Positions 1-11,816 of a stretch of 64,000 nucleotides of DNA are shown piece after piece (position 1 is the first letter of the stretch; the number at the start of each line of letters is the position of its first letter). The position numbers and the translations under genes are program-made. The notes beneath the pieces are model-generated. The model did not search any database. It saw only the letters and a list, made by a program, of their open reading frames with translations, and was not told the DNA's origin. Origin of the DNA: Leptospira tipperaryensis (GTDB taxonomy: Bacteria > Spirochaetota > Leptospiria > Leptospirales > Leptospiraceae); contig NZ_CP015217.1 of NCBI RefSeq assembly GCF_001729245.1, positions 3,504,001 to 3,568,000 on the forward strand, read 5' to 3'.

Positions 1-78
1 AATCGGGAATTAGTTCTTGCAAAGAATCAGAATCGACCGAAATTCAATTTAGATTCGGAAGATACAAAAGTGTTTTGA
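1..78 (+). CDS. C-terminal end of a gene entering from the left (partial)
   Basis: Frame 1 is open from the first base to a TGA at 76-78 and would give the last 25 residues of a protein. The residues look like ordinary local coding composition, but the stretch is too short to identify. Frame 3 is also open to about base 122, so the frame is not certain. If real, it is co-directional with the kinase gene 50 bases downstream. Confidence 0.3.
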   Translation, partial: NRELVLAKNQNRPKFNLDSEDTKVF

Positions 79-128
79 GCTTTTGTGTTCGAACTCGAAG
101 GTCTCACACCTATTGAACTGGAATCAGA

Positions 129-2450
<2,322 letters not shown>

Positions 2451-2503
2451 AAAGGATTTTTTGGTAAATTGAGGATCTCCTTAGAGGTAAGAATCTAAGT
2501 CCG

Positions 2504-4015
2504 ATGGAATCTAAGTATACATCAGTACTCGTTATAGACGACGAATCGGAAATCCGAACGGTTCTTGAAAGAGTCATCTCCAGAGAAGGCTATCACGTAT
2601 TTCTCGCAAAAGACTACGACTCCGCAATCGATATTATTCGCAGCCAAGACATAGACGTCGTAATTTCCGATATCGTAATGAACGGAAAAAACGGAATCGA
2701 AGTCGCAAAAGAAATTCGAAAAATCAACGAGAACATTCCCGTCATTCTAATGACCGGAAATCCGGATCTCACTACCGCTGAAGAAGCCGTAAGAAATCGC
2801 GCCTTCGATTACATTTCCAAACCCATCCGAAGAACTAATATTTTGGAAGTTTTGGAAAAAGCCAGAATTGAAAAGGAATCCAGAGACAAACATACCGAAT
2901 CTTTGATCCAGTCCACTACCGAAAACACAAAGCTGGCTCAACGGGCGAAAGATCTCTATTTACAAAATTATAATATTCTTAACGCGACCAGCGATTGTGT
3001 GATCACCCTCAATCAAGACCTAAAATTCTCCAGCCTAAATCAAGCCGCGTTAAACGCATTCGGTTATCGCGAAGAAGAGATTGTAGGCAAACACATCAGC
3101 ATCCTGATTCCACCCGGTAAAGAAAGCCTTTATATGGAAAAGGTGGCATTGCTCTTAAAACGAAAGGGCAAAAAACAAATCGCGAGAATCAGCCATTCCG
3201 ATCTCAAAAGTAATAGCGGCGAAGTAAGAACCTACGACATCTCGGTCTGTTATTACGAAGTGGAAGGCCAGACGTATTATACGGGAATTGCAAGGGACAT
3301 TACGAATAAACTTTTGATTTCGGAAAAATTGATCGATGCGGAAAGAAGAGCTTTTCTTTCTACGCTCGCTTCCAGTATTGGACACGAAATCAATAATTCT
3401 CTCACCGCAATCCAGGGCCATATTGAAATCGCCAAACTGCCCGACTCTACGGATACAATTCGGCAAAAGGCGATCCAGATCACCTGGGGACAGTTGATTA
3501 AATTAAAAACTCTTACCAACAACCTACTTCAACTCGGTAAGCCGGGCGAGAGTTTGAAAAAACATTCGGAACCGATCAATCTAAACGAATCCGTGGAAAG
3601 CGTAATAGACGTATTCCAAAAAACGTCTCGTTTAAAAAACTGTCAGATCCATTTTAGACCGGAACCTACCCGAGTTCTGGTAGAATCAAATCAGGATCAA
3701 CTTTCATTATTATTGTCTAATATCATGTTGAATTCTGCGGACGCCACCGGCAATCGCGGAAATATTACAATTTCAGTACATATCAGAAATCATCATCCGG
3801 TCGTTACGATCTTAGATGACGGAATCGGAATGAACGAAGAAGTGATTCAGAAAATTTATCAACCTTACTTTACAACAAAAGGAATCGGAAAAGGAACCGG
3901 CTTAGGAATGTTCGTAGCAAAAGAAATCGCGGATCAATATGGAATCAGAATCGAAATCGAATCGGAACCCAACTCGGGAACCGAATTTCGTCTGGTCTTC
4001 CCGGACAAGGTATAA
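2504..4015 (+). CDS. Receiver-PAS-histidine kinase hybrid
   Basis: This 503-residue protein begins with a complete CheY-like receiver (residues about 7-120; acidic pocket VIDDES, phosphoacceptor Asp56 in SDIVMNG, conserved Lys in SKPI). A PAS domain follows (about 150-270), then a HisKA-like helix with His294 in SIGHEINNSL, and a HATPase with DDGIGM and GTGLGMFVAKEI. Receiver-first hybrids usually receive a phosphate from, or pass it within, a neighbouring kinase. The kinase directly upstream is the obvious candidate. There is no DNA-binding output domain. A GAGGTAAG ribosome site lies about 12 bases before the ATG. Confidence 0.92.
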   Translation: MESKYTSVLVIDDESEIRTVLERVISREGYHVFLAKDYDSAIDIIRSQDIDVVISDIVMNGKNGIEVAKEIRKINENIPVILMTGNPDLTTAEEAVRNRAFDYISKPIRRTNILEVLEKARIEKESRDKHTESLIQSTTENTKLAQRAKDLYLQNYNILNATSDCVITLNQDLKFSSLNQAALNAFGYREEEIVGKHISILIPPGKESLYMEKVALLLKRKGKKQIARISHSDLKSNSGEVRTYDISVCYYEVEGQTYYTGIARDITNKLLISEKLIDAERRAFLSTLASSIGHEINNSLTAIQGHIEIAKLPDSTDTIRQKAIQITWGQLIKLKTLTNNLLQLGKPGESLKKHSEPINLNESVESVIDVFQKTSRLKNCQIHFRPEPTRVLVESNQDQLSLLLSNIMLNSADATGNRGNITISVHIRNHHPVVTILDDGIGMNEEVIQKIYQPYFTTKGIGKGTGLGMFVAKEIADQYGIRIEIESEPNSGTEFRLVFPDKV

Positions 4016-4023
4016 TAAAAATC

Positions 4024-5016
4024 ATGAACGCTTCCGTTTCTCTGACAGATAGAGAGCTTAAATTTTTAGAACTCCCCGGAAAACTTCCGCAAAAAATCAC
4101 TCCGATCACCTTAGAAGCTTCGGAAAGAAAATACTTTCGAGTAGAATATTCGGATCAAACTCTGATCCTTTGTAAGGACGTTGGATTTCAGCACGACTTT
4201 GTTGAAATCGCGGATTTTTTAAGCCATCACCATTTCATAGTGCCCGAGATATTAAAAAAAGATCTCATTCATTATCTGATCCTAATGACGGACGGAGGAG
4301 TAAAAGACCTTACCTCGATTGCGGACGACGTAGAATACAGAGGCTGGCTCGTAAAATCGATAGAGATTCTAATAAAACTTCAAAAGACGGATCCGATGCC
4401 TCCTGTGAGTTCTCGGGAATTCGACGTTGAAAAGTTTCATTTCGAAAGTGAATTCACATATTTTAATTATCTAAAGTTCCAAAAACAATTCCAGCTTCAG
4501 ACCCAACTGAGAAGCGAAGTAAAAATTTTTATGGAAGAATGTTCAGCCTACTTGGCCGAATATCCGGTGAAAGTTTTTTGTCACAGAGATTTCCACGGAC
4601 GTAATCTTTTGATCAACTCGGAAAATGAAATTTGTATGATCGATTTTCAAGATGCAAGAATGGGAACTCCTTACTACGACCTCGCGAGTATTCTCTACGA
4701 CGCGTATCGACCGATTCCATTTTCGATGAGACAGGGACTTTATCAGCTTTTTGTAAAGTTAGGAGAGCAGACTCATCCTCGTTCCAAAGAATGTTATTAT
4801 CTTCAGTGTCTTCAGCGTTCTTACAAGGCCCTAGGTTCTTATTTTTATTTGGTCGCCGACAAAAAGATGGATAAATACAGAGAGAGCGTCCTGAGTTGTT
4901 TGGACAATCTGATGGAAATCGTACAGGCGGGTTTGTTTCCGGATCAGCTTTTTGTTTTCTTTCATCTTCTCAAAGAAGAACTTTTGTCCAATTATCCTTT
5001 TATCAAAAATAAATAA
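4024..5016 (+). CDS. amgK: AmgK-like sugar kinase (aminoglycoside phosphotransferase fold)
   Basis: A 330-residue phosphotransferase of the APH/choline-kinase fold. The Brenner motif is HRDFHGRNL with catalytic Asp189, and the metal-binding motif is IDFQDA with Asp207. The IDFQDA...YDLASILYD form and the following nucleotidyltransferase gene match the AmgK (N-acetylmuramate/N-acetylglucosamine 1-kinase) family rather than antibiotic kinases. AmgK makes MurNAc-1-phosphate in peptidoglycan recycling. The gene starts 8 bases after the upstream kinase stop without a clear ribosome site, suggesting translational coupling. The substrate is inferred from motif and neighbour. Confidence 0.72.
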   Translation: MNASVSLTDRELKFLELPGKLPQKITPITLEASERKYFRVEYSDQTLILCKDVGFQHDFVEIADFLSHHHFIVPEILKKDLIHYLILMTDGGVKDLTSIADDVEYRGWLVKSIEILIKLQKTDPMPPVSSREFDVEKFHFESEFTYFNYLKFQKQFQLQTQLRSEVKIFMEECSAYLAEYPVKVFCHRDFHGRNLLINSENEICMIDFQDARMGTPYYDLASILYDAYRPIPFSMRQGLYQLFVKLGEQTHPRSKECYYLQCLQRSYKALGSYFYLVADKKMDKYRESVLSCLDNLMEIVQAGLFPDQLFVFFHLLKEELLSNYPFIKNK

Positions 5017-5028
5017 GCGGAAACTTTT

Positions 5029-5748
5029 TTGAAATTTTTCATACCAGCCGCCGGATTCGGAACCAGGATGAAGGAACTTACCCAAAATCTTCCGAAACCG
5101 TTGCTTCCGGTTTTTAAAATTCCGCTTATCTATTACGCTCTCTTTCAAGCCTGGAATCAAAACGCGGAAGGCGCCGTGATCAACCTTCACTACCATGGAG
5201 AAAAGATTCGGAAGGCGTTGGAAAAATTTTCTCTTTTCCCTTTAAGTTTCTCGGAAGAAAAAAAAGAAATCTTAGGAACCGCCGGAGGAATTCGCACCGG
5301 TTTGGAAAGAGCCGGTTGGATGGGGGAAACGATCGGAATCATCAATCCGGACTTTCTTTATTTTCCGGAAAAAGGATTTCATCTTCCAACAACGATGGAG
5401 AATGAAGATTGCCTTCTTTACTTACTTCCTCAATTACAATCCGCAGGTTATACCGGACTCAGCTTAAAAGAAGGAAAGGTTCAATTCGGCCAAGGAGATC
5501 TTTTTTACGTTGGAATCTCGACGTTCAACAGTTCTGTTTTAAAGAATATGGCTCCCGATACGTTCGCCGATCTTTCCCTTACTTTTAAGGAATTATCCGA
5601 AAAACAAAGATTAGGCGGAAGATTGTTTCCGGGAAAAGCCTTGGATTTGGGAGAAAAAGAATATTATCTTTCTCTAAAGGATCAAGACTTTTCCTCAAAG
5701 TTGGATTCTCGTTGGAAAGAGTTTTTAGACCGTTGTAATCTGCCGTAG
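5029..5748 (+). CDS. murU: MurU-like sugar-1-phosphate nucleotidyltransferase
   Basis: A 239-residue NTP-transferase with the N-terminal nucleotide-binding signature AAGFGTRMKELTQNLPKPLLP and the Asp of INPDF in the metal/sugar site. The size fits MurU (MurNAc-alpha-1-P uridylyltransferase). With the AmgK-like kinase 12 bases upstream it would turn salvaged MurNAc into UDP-MurNAc, bypassing early MurNAc synthesis and fosfomycin-sensitive MurA. The start is TTG at 5029; no good ATG lies near the beginning of the domain. Alternatives are a glucose- or mannose-1-phosphate transferase, but the kinase pairing favours MurU. Confidence 0.72.
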   Translation: MKFFIPAAGFGTRMKELTQNLPKPLLPVFKIPLIYYALFQAWNQNAEGAVINLHYHGEKIRKALEKFSLFPLSFSEEKKEILGTAGGIRTGLERAGWMGETIGIINPDFLYFPEKGFHLPTTMENEDCLLYLLPQLQSAGYTGLSLKEGKVQFGQGDLFYVGISTFNSSVLKNMAPDTFADLSLTFKELSEKQRLGGRLFPGKALDLGEKEYYLSLKDQDFSSKLDSRWKEFLDRCNLP

Positions 5749-6636
5749 TCAGAGATAAGAAGAAAGACACCAGGCACAGATTCCGTTTCCGACACGAATC
5801 GGCTCCGGAACATTTTTTAGAAGAATGTCTTTCGGAATTTCAGAAAAGAAAATTCGATCATCCACGGTTCTTCCGCAATAACTGCAATGACTCGTCTTCC
5901 AAGGCAATTCGGCTTCTTCGTGGATTTCTTTCGGGAATGGAAGAATCTCTTCGTCGTTGAGAATCTTTTTGCGGATACTTCTATACTCCTCTCCGAAAGG
6001 AACCTCGAGGCGGGAAGTTTGTATATCAGGGCCCGAACCGATTCTCAAAAGTTCCGGTTTCAATCCTGTTTCTCTGAGCATTAAAATGGAAAGCGCGAGC
6101 CCGATATCTCTGCCTTCCGAATCTTCGGGATAGTGATTGTAGTATTCCATCAAATTCTTAAATTCCATCGCTACCGAGAGATATTTTCTCAGGCGTTCTT
6201 CCAGAAAAGGAATCATTTTAGAATTATGTAATACTTCCGCAGCCAGGCCTGTATCGTTATGATAAATTGTGACTTTTAAAAAAAGTCCTTTTTCTTTTAG
6301 AGATTCTCGAACCGTTTTGGAATCGAATGTATTTAAGAATTTTCTAAATTCTTCTTCGCTGGAATCATACTCGTTTTGATCCGTCGGATTGAGTCCTCTT
6401 TCGGAAGAGAAAACTTCTCTGAGATTGGACATCGCCGATCTCAAGAGCATTTCTTGAATCACGGAATAGACGACCGGAGTAAGATCGTTTTTGTTATAAT
6501 TTTCGAGACAGAGTTTGAGGAACTTCTCAAGATTCAGACGAAAACAATCGTTGAGAATATAACCGGTGAGTTCAATTCTTTTGCCGGCCTCGATCGCTCT
6601 GAGGAGGCGGGTCCATCTTTTAAATTCTTGATCCAT
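5749..6636 (-). CDS. Unknown protein with C-terminal zinc-ribbon cysteines
   Basis: I do not recognise this 295-residue protein. It is soluble, rich in Glu, Leu and Lys, and predicted mainly helical. Near the C-terminus a CSYCG pair and a CAWC pair, about 35 residues apart, look like a treble-clef or zinc-ribbon site. The final part (ILLKNVPEPIRVGNGICAWC) resembles a knuckle rather than a redox CxxC. It converges on the MurU-like gene with no space between stops, and no terminator was seen. No function is proposed. Confidence 0.75.
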   Translation of the reverse strand: MDQEFKRWTRLLRAIEAGKRIELTGYILNDCFRLNLEKFLKLCLENYNKNDLTPVVYSVIQEMLLRSAMSNLREVFSSERGLNPTDQNEYDSSEEEFRKFLNTFDSKTVRESLKEKGLFLKVTIYHNDTGLAAEVLHNSKMIPFLEERLRKYLSVAMEFKNLMEYYNHYPEDSEGRDIGLALSILMLRETGLKPELLRIGSGPDIQTSRLEVPFGEEYRSIRKKILNDEEILPFPKEIHEEAELPWKTSHCSYCGRTVDDRIFFSEIPKDILLKNVPEPIRVGNGICAWCLSSYL

Positions 6637-7278
6637 TCCGCTTTCGAAAAAAATTCCTTCGAAAACCTATCCGAGTTTTTAGAGAAAGAAAACCTATTTT
6701 TAGATGGGATGAGAAAAAGAAATCAAGAAGGTTTATTCGGATTTTAAGAAGAATCTTTCGAGAAATCTTTTATAAACTCAAGGTAGGCATTCCAAAAAAG
6801 TATGCCAACCCCAATCTTAAGAATGAGTAGTTTCCCAAGACCGGGATTGGCAAAATTTGGAGATCCGTAAGTTGCAAACAGTAATAAGGACGAAGTTGAG
6901 ATCCGAATCCTTGCGAGGATCTCGGATCTTGTGGTTTTAAAGTAGGAACTCCCAGGAAGGAGAAAAGCTTTGTAATCGAAAGTTGTGCGGGAACTCCGCT
7001 TCTTTCTCGGTTTTCAGCGGGCCGTTTTTGTGATCCGGAACTTGAGTGCGGGAACTCCCCGTTTTTTTCCGAAAAGTCCCGTGTTTCAGACGAAAACTTG
7101 AATGTCCCAACGGACAGAAACTGATTCTTCTCTCCTTTTCCCAGGAATTTCCGAAGAGATGCAAATCCCTCTCTAAGACATTTCCTAGGAAATGTAGTAT
7201 TGAAAATTGCAAACGCAATTAGCTCTGAATTGTAGGACATATTTCCCCCGTAAGGACAAAACTAGAAAACGAGACTAG
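6637..7278. other. Gene-free stretch rich in short repeats
   Basis: About 640 bases without a gene I can support. Open frames here translate to low-complexity, unlike-protein sequence. The stretch holds two copies of the GCGGGAACTC repeat core (6987-6996, 7048-7057) and a related GTAGGAACTCCC at 6942-6953. An imperfect inverted repeat (about 6798-6814 with 6839-6850) reads GCCAACCCC against GGGATTGGC. It could be decayed coding sequence or a repeat landing site. Confidence 0.5.
6942..7057. repeat. GAGTTCCCGC repeat family, cluster 1
   Basis: Two exact 10-base cores GCGGGAACTC at 6987-6996 and 7048-7057, each preceded by GT or TGT, plus a variant GTAGGAACTCCC at 6942. The same core occurs at least 14 times in the window on both strands. 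Confidence 0.7.
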
Positions 7279-7611
7279 TTAAGCGAGAACGGGCGGAGGT
7301 AAATTCAGCAGGTTTAGAGTTTGGATGTTACAGAAGTGGAATTGGAACCTATCCTGGAGGGAGGTTATCTTGCCCTTGAATACGAATAGAATATTTTTAT
7401 GGGTAAGAGACAGAAAGCTAAAAAGGAATTCAGATTCCTCTTCCAGCTGAACTAACTCTTTATATTCGGATTCAATCCCGTCTATTGTTTGTTTTTGGGT
7501 AGGCAACTTCCCAGGAAGATTGCTAGAAGAAGCAACAGAAAATAATAGAAACAAAAACGCCAGCGCACAGGCGGTTAGAGGAAAACCAATTTTGCTTCTT
7601 TGCCTCTTCAT
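7279..7611 (-). CDS. Small exported protein, unknown
   Basis: A 110-residue protein with a basic N-terminus (MKRQRSK) and a long hydrophobic core (LTACALAFLFLLFSVASSS), which looks like a signal peptide. The remainder is charged and Phe-rich with no family I recognise. A GATGAGG ribosome site sits just upstream of the ATG at 7611, which supports translation. It lies downstream of pgi on the same strand but 117 bases away. Confidence 0.5.
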   Translation of the reverse strand: MKRQRSKIGFPLTACALAFLFLLFSVASSSNLPGKLPTQKQTIDGIESEYKELVQLEEESEFLFSFLSLTHKNILFVFKGKITSLQDRFQFHFCNIQTLNLLNLPPPVLA

Positions 7612-7728
7612 AACCTCATCGAGTTCTAAATTTTAAAAAGTGTCAAGCAGGAAATAAAAATTCAATAAAAAGATCCGAAACGGTTTGATAACAAATAAAA
7701 CTAGCACAATGGGATTAGGGAAAACTCA

Positions 7729-9066
7729 TTAGTTTCCGAGAATTCTTTTCCGAAGAAGCTCCCCTTCTTTTTCAAAACCTTCTTTGTTGAGAAGAGCAAA
7801 CATATTCTTCTTATAGGCTTCAACTCCCGGTTGATCAAAAGGATTCACTCCGAGAGAATATCCTGAAATTGCACAAGAATATTCAAAAAAATACATAACT
7901 TCTCCCAGGGATTCGGGAGAGATATCCGGGAAAATCAATTCCAAGCAAGGAACTCCGCCGTCCGCGTGCGCGAGAAGAGTTCCCAATCGAGCCTGTTCGT
8001 TGACGTGTTCGATCGTATTTCCGGTAAGAAAATTCAAAGAATCTAAATTTTCCTTTGTTGCCGCGAGAGTCAGATCGGAATGAATCGCGGCCGGACTCAA
8101 AACCGTCTCAAATAAGATTCGTTTTCCCTCTTGTACATACTGACCTAAAGAATGAAGATCGGTTGTAAAGTCCATGGATGCCGGAAAAATCCCTTTGTTT
8201 TCCTTTCCCTCGCTTTCTCCAAATAACTGTTTCCACCATTCCGAAAGATAACGCAAGGAAGGATTAAAATTTGCTAATATTTCTACGGATCTCCCAGAGG
8301 ACAAAAAATAATTTCTAAGCGCGGCGTAATGGGTAGCCGGGTTTTTAAACGGGTCCGTCTCAGAATGTAAACTTCCCAAAATATTCTTAAATCCTAATAT
8401 AAACTTTCGTATCGGAATTCCAGCGACGGCAAGTGGAAACAATCCGACGGGAGTAAGAACTGAATATCTTCCTCCTACGGAATCCGGAATCGCAAAAGTA
8501 TCAAAACCTTCCGCATCCGCAAAAGTTTTGAGAGCACCTTTGCTGGAATCCGTGGTGGCGACCACTCTCGCTGCCGCATCTTTTCCGTATTTTTTTACGA
8601 GGAGATCCCAGAAAAGTCGAAACGCAATCGCGGGTTCCGTAGTCGTTCCCGATTTAGAAATTACATTGATGGAAAAATCTCTGTCTCTCAGATAATCGAG
8701 CAACTCCGAAAGATATCTCGATTCTAGATGATGTCCGGCAAAGATTACTTCCGGATTTCCTTTTTTGGGAGAACGAAAAAAAGGAAGACTTGCTTCCAAG
8801 ACGGCGCGAGATCCGAGATACGATCCTCCGATTCCGATAACGACTACAACTTCGGAAGAAGCCCGGATTCTTTCCGCGGTCTGGATAATTCTTTCTATCT
8901 CCGAATTTTGAATTTCGTTCGGAAGATTCAACCAACCCAAAAACTCGTTTCCTTTTCCTTGAAAAGAATGCAACGTCTTTCTCGCGGACTCGGCTCCTTT
9001 TAAAAAGGTTTCGAATTCTTGAGAATGAATAAACGTGGAAGCGAATCTTGTTTCTAATCGGATCAT
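7729..9066 (-). CDS. pgi: Glucose-6-phosphate isomerase
   Basis: A 445-residue phosphoglucose isomerase interconverting glucose-6-phosphate and fructose-6-phosphate. SIS-fold motifs are clear: [24 protein letters not shown] (phosphate-binding serines and threonines) and [12 protein letters not shown]. The catalytic Glu and His regions are in [11 protein letters not shown] and [10 protein letters not shown]. The length matches the shorter bacterial/thermophile-type Pgi rather than the 550-residue E. coli form. Leptospires use fatty acids as main carbon, so the enzyme probably runs toward hexose-phosphate for envelope sugars. It is divergent from galK across 282 bases. Confidence 0.96.
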   Translation of the reverse strand: MIRLETRFASTFIHSQEFETFLKGAESARKTLHSFQGKGNEFLGWLNLPNEIQNSEIERIIQTAERIRASSEVVVVIGIGGSYLGSRAVLEASLPFFRSPKKGNPEVIFAGHHLESRYLSELLDYLRDRDFSINVISKSGTTTEPAIAFRLFWDLLVKKYGKDAAARVVATTDSSKGALKTFADAEGFDTFAIPDSVGGRYSVLTPVGLFPLAVAGIPIRKFILGFKNILGSLHSETDPFKNPATHYAALRNYFLSSGRSVEILANFNPSLRYLSEWWKQLFGESEGKENKGIFPASMDFTTDLHSLGQYVQEGKRILFETVLSPAAIHSDLTLAATKENLDSLNFLTGNTIEHVNEQARLGTLLAHADGGVPCLELIFPDISPESLGEVMYFFEYSCAISGYSLGVNPFDQPGVEAYKKNMFALLNKEGFEKEGELLRKRILGN

Positions 9067-9348
9067 AATGAATTACAAAATCTCTTTTTTATCTTACATC
9101 TCGGATTTGTTTCGTTCGATTCCGAGATTCTAAAATTTATATCGGTTCTTGTTGTCGAATCGCAACTTACGATTTGAATTCTTTATCCAAAAACCATCCA
9201 AAAAAGGGACGCTTGAACAGTTTAGAAAAATGAAAATGCCGGGCAAGAAAAAAGCAAATCGAAAGAGAGGATAAAAATGCAGAGAAAGATTGACGAGAAA
9301 GGAAGTGTAATACAATCTTTCCGGGATTTTTAAAAGAAACAACCCGCA
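9067..9348. other. Divergent intergenic region pgi/galK
   Basis: This 282-base stretch must carry promoters for both pgi (minus) and galK (plus). I see no clear operator or conserved hairpin. Short open frames in it look like noise. Confidence 0.4.
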
Positions 9349-10506
9349 ATGGATAAAGAAGAACTCACAAAAATTCTCAAAGAAGAATTTTCATCATCCC
9401 CGGAAGAAGAACCGATACGATTCTTCTCCGCCCCCGGAAGAATCAACCTCATCGGAGAACACGTCGATTATGCGGGTGGAATCGTTCTTCCGGCTGCGAT
9501 CGACGTCTCCATTCGAATCGCGATTCGTAAAAATCGAGGCTCCTTTTTTAGAATCGTTTCCGCGGAATCAGGAGAAAAGATCGAAGCAAAGATCATCGTC
9601 TACAATTCAAAAAGCTCCTGGATCAACTATGTCTTTGGAGTCATTGAAGAATTCAGAAAACTCGGATTTGAAGCGGATCCTTTTGATATGGTCGTCTGGG
9701 GAAATATTCCGCAAGGCGCGGGCTTATCTTCTTCGGCGGCTTTTGAAGTCGCGGTCGCCTACTCACTTTCTGAAATTCAATCCTGGAAAATTCGAAGAGA
9801 AGAAATCGCTCTTTTAGGCCAAAGGGCAGAGAATCAATTCGTCGGTGTGAACTGCGGAATTATGGATCAGTTCATTATCTCCACGGGAAAAGAAGGCTTT
9901 TGTATCGCACTGGATACGGAAACTCTAAAATACGAATATCATGAAATGCACTTGGATGATTTCGAATTCTATCTTATCGACTCGAAAGTAAAACATTCCT
10001 TAAAAGACAGCGCTTATAACGAAAGAAGAATGGAAGTCGAATCCGCATTCTCTAAGATCAAAAAAGGAAAACCGTTTCTAAAAAATCTCTACGAAGCGGA
10101 GTTGGATGATTTAGAAAACGAATCCTTCGGGCTGAATCCGATCGAGAAAAAAAGAGCGAAACATATTATTACGGAAAGATTGAGAACCACAAAGGTAATC
10201 GAGAATTTAAAGAATGGAAACGCTAAGATCGTCGGAGAAATTCTTTTTGAATGTCACAATTCTCTCTCTAAAGATTACGAAGTCTCGTGTGAAGAATCGG
10301 ATTTTATAGTCGAACACTTAAGGAAAGAAGACGTTTTAGGGGCGAGAATGATCGGCGGCGGTTTTGGCGGTTGCGTTTTGATACTGGACAAAAAAGGTAG
10401 AAGAGATATACTGTTTGAAAAAATAAAAGCGCTCTATTGGAAAGAATTTAAGAACGAACCCAAACTCTACACTTTCCGAATTTCAGACGGCGTCAAAGAA
10501 TTCTAA
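9349..10506 (+). CDS. galK: Galactokinase (GHMP kinase family)
   Basis: A 385-residue GHMP kinase. The galactokinase signature GRINLIGEHVDYAGG lies at about residues 29-43, the ATP-loop GNIPQGAGLSSSAAFEVA at about 122-139, and the third GHMP motif GARMIGGGFGGCVL near the C-terminus. The catalytic Asp lies in CGIMDQF. The reaction is ATP-dependent phosphorylation of galactose to galactose-1-phosphate (Leloir pathway). No other gal genes are adjacent, so the physiological sugar could be different or the pathway may serve lipopolysaccharide precursors. Confidence 0.93.
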   Translation: MDKEELTKILKEEFSSSPEEEPIRFFSAPGRINLIGEHVDYAGGIVLPAAIDVSIRIAIRKNRGSFFRIVSAESGEKIEAKIIVYNSKSSWINYVFGVIEEFRKLGFEADPFDMVVWGNIPQGAGLSSSAAFEVAVAYSLSEIQSWKIRREEIALLGQRAENQFVGVNCGIMDQFIISTGKEGFCIALDTETLKYEYHEMHLDDFEFYLIDSKVKHSLKDSAYNERRMEVESAFSKIKKGKPFLKNLYEAELDDLENESFGLNPIEKKRAKHIITERLRTTKVIENLKNGNAKIVGEILFECHNSLSKDYEVSCEESDFIVEHLRKEDVLGARMIGGGFGGCVLILDKKGRRDILFEKIKALYWKEFKNEPKLYTFRISDGVKEF

Positions 10507-10541
10507 ATAAAGAATTTCAGTGAAACTGAGGGAGAAACGAG

Positions 10542-10964
10542 ATGGGAGCAGATGATTCTCTTAACCTCGACGGCGAGGAGATGGATTTTTCAATCAATGA
10601 ATTGACCGTAAATCTTCAAAAAGAAGAGATCCCGGAAAATTTCCCGAAAGACGGAGTCGCTTTGAAGATCAGCGGAGAAATCAATCTTTATTCCGCTCAC
10701 GCACTCAAGGAAAAAATTTTCGATCTGATCGACAAAGGTTTTATTTATATTTTTGTGAATATGGAGAATATTCGTTATATAGATTCTTCCGGTCTCGCCG
10801 TTTTTATGAGCACTCATGCAAAACTTGTAAAGAATGGAAAGGGAGGAATCGCAATGTTCTCTCCTTCTTCTCAAGTGAATAAAATCTTAGAATTGACGAA
10901 GTTAAAATCTCTGATTCGAGTCACTGGAACCCTCAAGGATGCTCTGAACATCCTCCTCAATTGA
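10542..10964 (+). CDS. STAS-domain anti-sigma factor antagonist
   Basis: A 140-residue STAS protein with the phosphorylatable serine region YIDSSGLAVFMSTHAKL. About 30 acidic residues precede the domain (SLNLDGEEMDFSINELTV), an N-terminal tail unlike SpoIIAA. Such proteins bind an anti-sigma kinase when unphosphorylated and so release a sigma factor or another target. A GGGAG ribosome site precedes the ATG. It resembles the STAS protein at 48.2 kb. No kinase or sigma gene is adjacent. Confidence 0.88.
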   Translation: MGADDSLNLDGEEMDFSINELTVNLQKEEIPENFPKDGVALKISGEINLYSAHALKEKIFDLIDKGFIYIFVNMENIRYIDSSGLAVFMSTHAKLVKNGKGGIAMFSPSSQVNKILELTKLKSLIRVTGTLKDALNILLN

Positions 10965-11593
10965 TTATCTATAGAATGAACAAAAAGAAAACAGAATATT
11001 CAAAATATTTAAATAAATTACTCAGCTGCAATAAATGTCCTAAAATGGAAGGAAGACCGGTTCACGGCTGTGTTCCCTCTACAAAGATCATCAGCATCGG
11101 CCAAGCCCCTGGAATTCACGAAGAAAAATTCGGGAAACCGTTTTCTTACACCGCCGGAAAAACCCTTTTCGGTTGGTTTCAGAAAATCGGAATCGAAGAA
11201 GAAGTTTTTCGAAAGCAAGTAAATATGTCGGCGGTCTGTCGATGTTTTCCGGGAAAAGCGAAGAGCGGAGATAGAAAACCTAATCCCGAAGAAGTTCTGA
11301 ACTGCTCCGAATTTTTAGAGTTCGAAGTCCTTTTTCACAAACCTCAGTTGATCATTCCTATCGGGAAACTTGCTATCGATCAGCTTTTCGAGAATCGCAA
11401 CTACAAGTTGGAGGACGTGATCGGGGGAAGGTTTTCGCGGGAACTCTATGGGGTACGGGTGGATTGGATCCCTCTGCCGCATCCGTCTGGGCTGAACGTT
11501 TGGAATCACACGGAAACCGGTAAGAAACTGATTCAAAAAGCGTTAGATCTTCTGAAAAAACATCCCGTCATAAAGCAAGAATTTGGTTTGTGA
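10961..11593 (+). CDS. Family 4 (Fe-S) uracil-DNA glycosylase
   Basis: A 210-residue uracil-DNA glycosylase of the iron-sulfur type. The Fe-S ligands are a CNKC pair near residue 25-28, a Cys in CRCFPG and a Cys in LNCSEF. The catalytic region GQAPGIHEEKFGKPF and the C-terminal LPHPSGLNVWN loop fit families 4/5. It removes uracil from DNA to start base-excision repair. The TTG at 10961 overlaps the previous stop (TTGA); an ATG at 10976 is an equally good start. The coding region itself holds one repeat core at 11437-11446. Confidence 0.88.
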   Translation: MIIYRMNKKKTEYSKYLNKLLSCNKCPKMEGRPVHGCVPSTKIISIGQAPGIHEEKFGKPFSYTAGKTLFGWFQKIGIEEEVFRKQVNMSAVCRCFPGKAKSGDRKPNPEEVLNCSEFLEFEVLFHKPQLIIPIGKLAIDQLFENRNYKLEDVIGGRFSRELYGVRVDWIPLPHPSGLNVWNHTETGKKLIQKALDLLKKHPVIKQEFGL

Positions 11594-11816
11594 AGACAAA
11601 TTTGCGGGAACTCTCCAATTTTCCTCTATAAAACAACCAAATCAGACCATACCAGATTTCACAAATTTACATTTCTATAAATATGAAAGATTAATGTTTA
11701 GTTTTCGATTTAGAGGTAAAATTTTTGAGCGACAAATTTAAAATCCATATTTAAAAAATAAATAATTTCTAAAATCGATTTTAAATTTTTGATTCTTTAT
11801 AGTAATTACTTAAAAA
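11594..11816. other. AT-rich intergenic region
   Basis: Strongly AT-rich, with one repeat core at 11604-11613 directly after a short TTTGT-GAAG-ACAAA inverted repeat (11587-11600) that overlaps the end of the glycosylase gene. No other structure seen. Confidence 0.4.

Noticed and set aside
4024..5016. Antibiotic (aminoglycoside) resistance kinase
   Set aside because: The fold is shared, but the IDFQDA motif and the MurU-like neighbour fit a cell-wall sugar kinase better.
6770..7240. 156-codon open frame on the minus strand, starting MSYNSELIAF
   Set aside because: Composition is unlike neighbouring proteins, no family seen, and it runs through repeat cores in the gene-free gap.
9130..9342. 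70-codon open frame between pgi and galK
   Set aside because: Phe-rich low-complexity sequence with no ribosome site and overlapping the divergent promoters.
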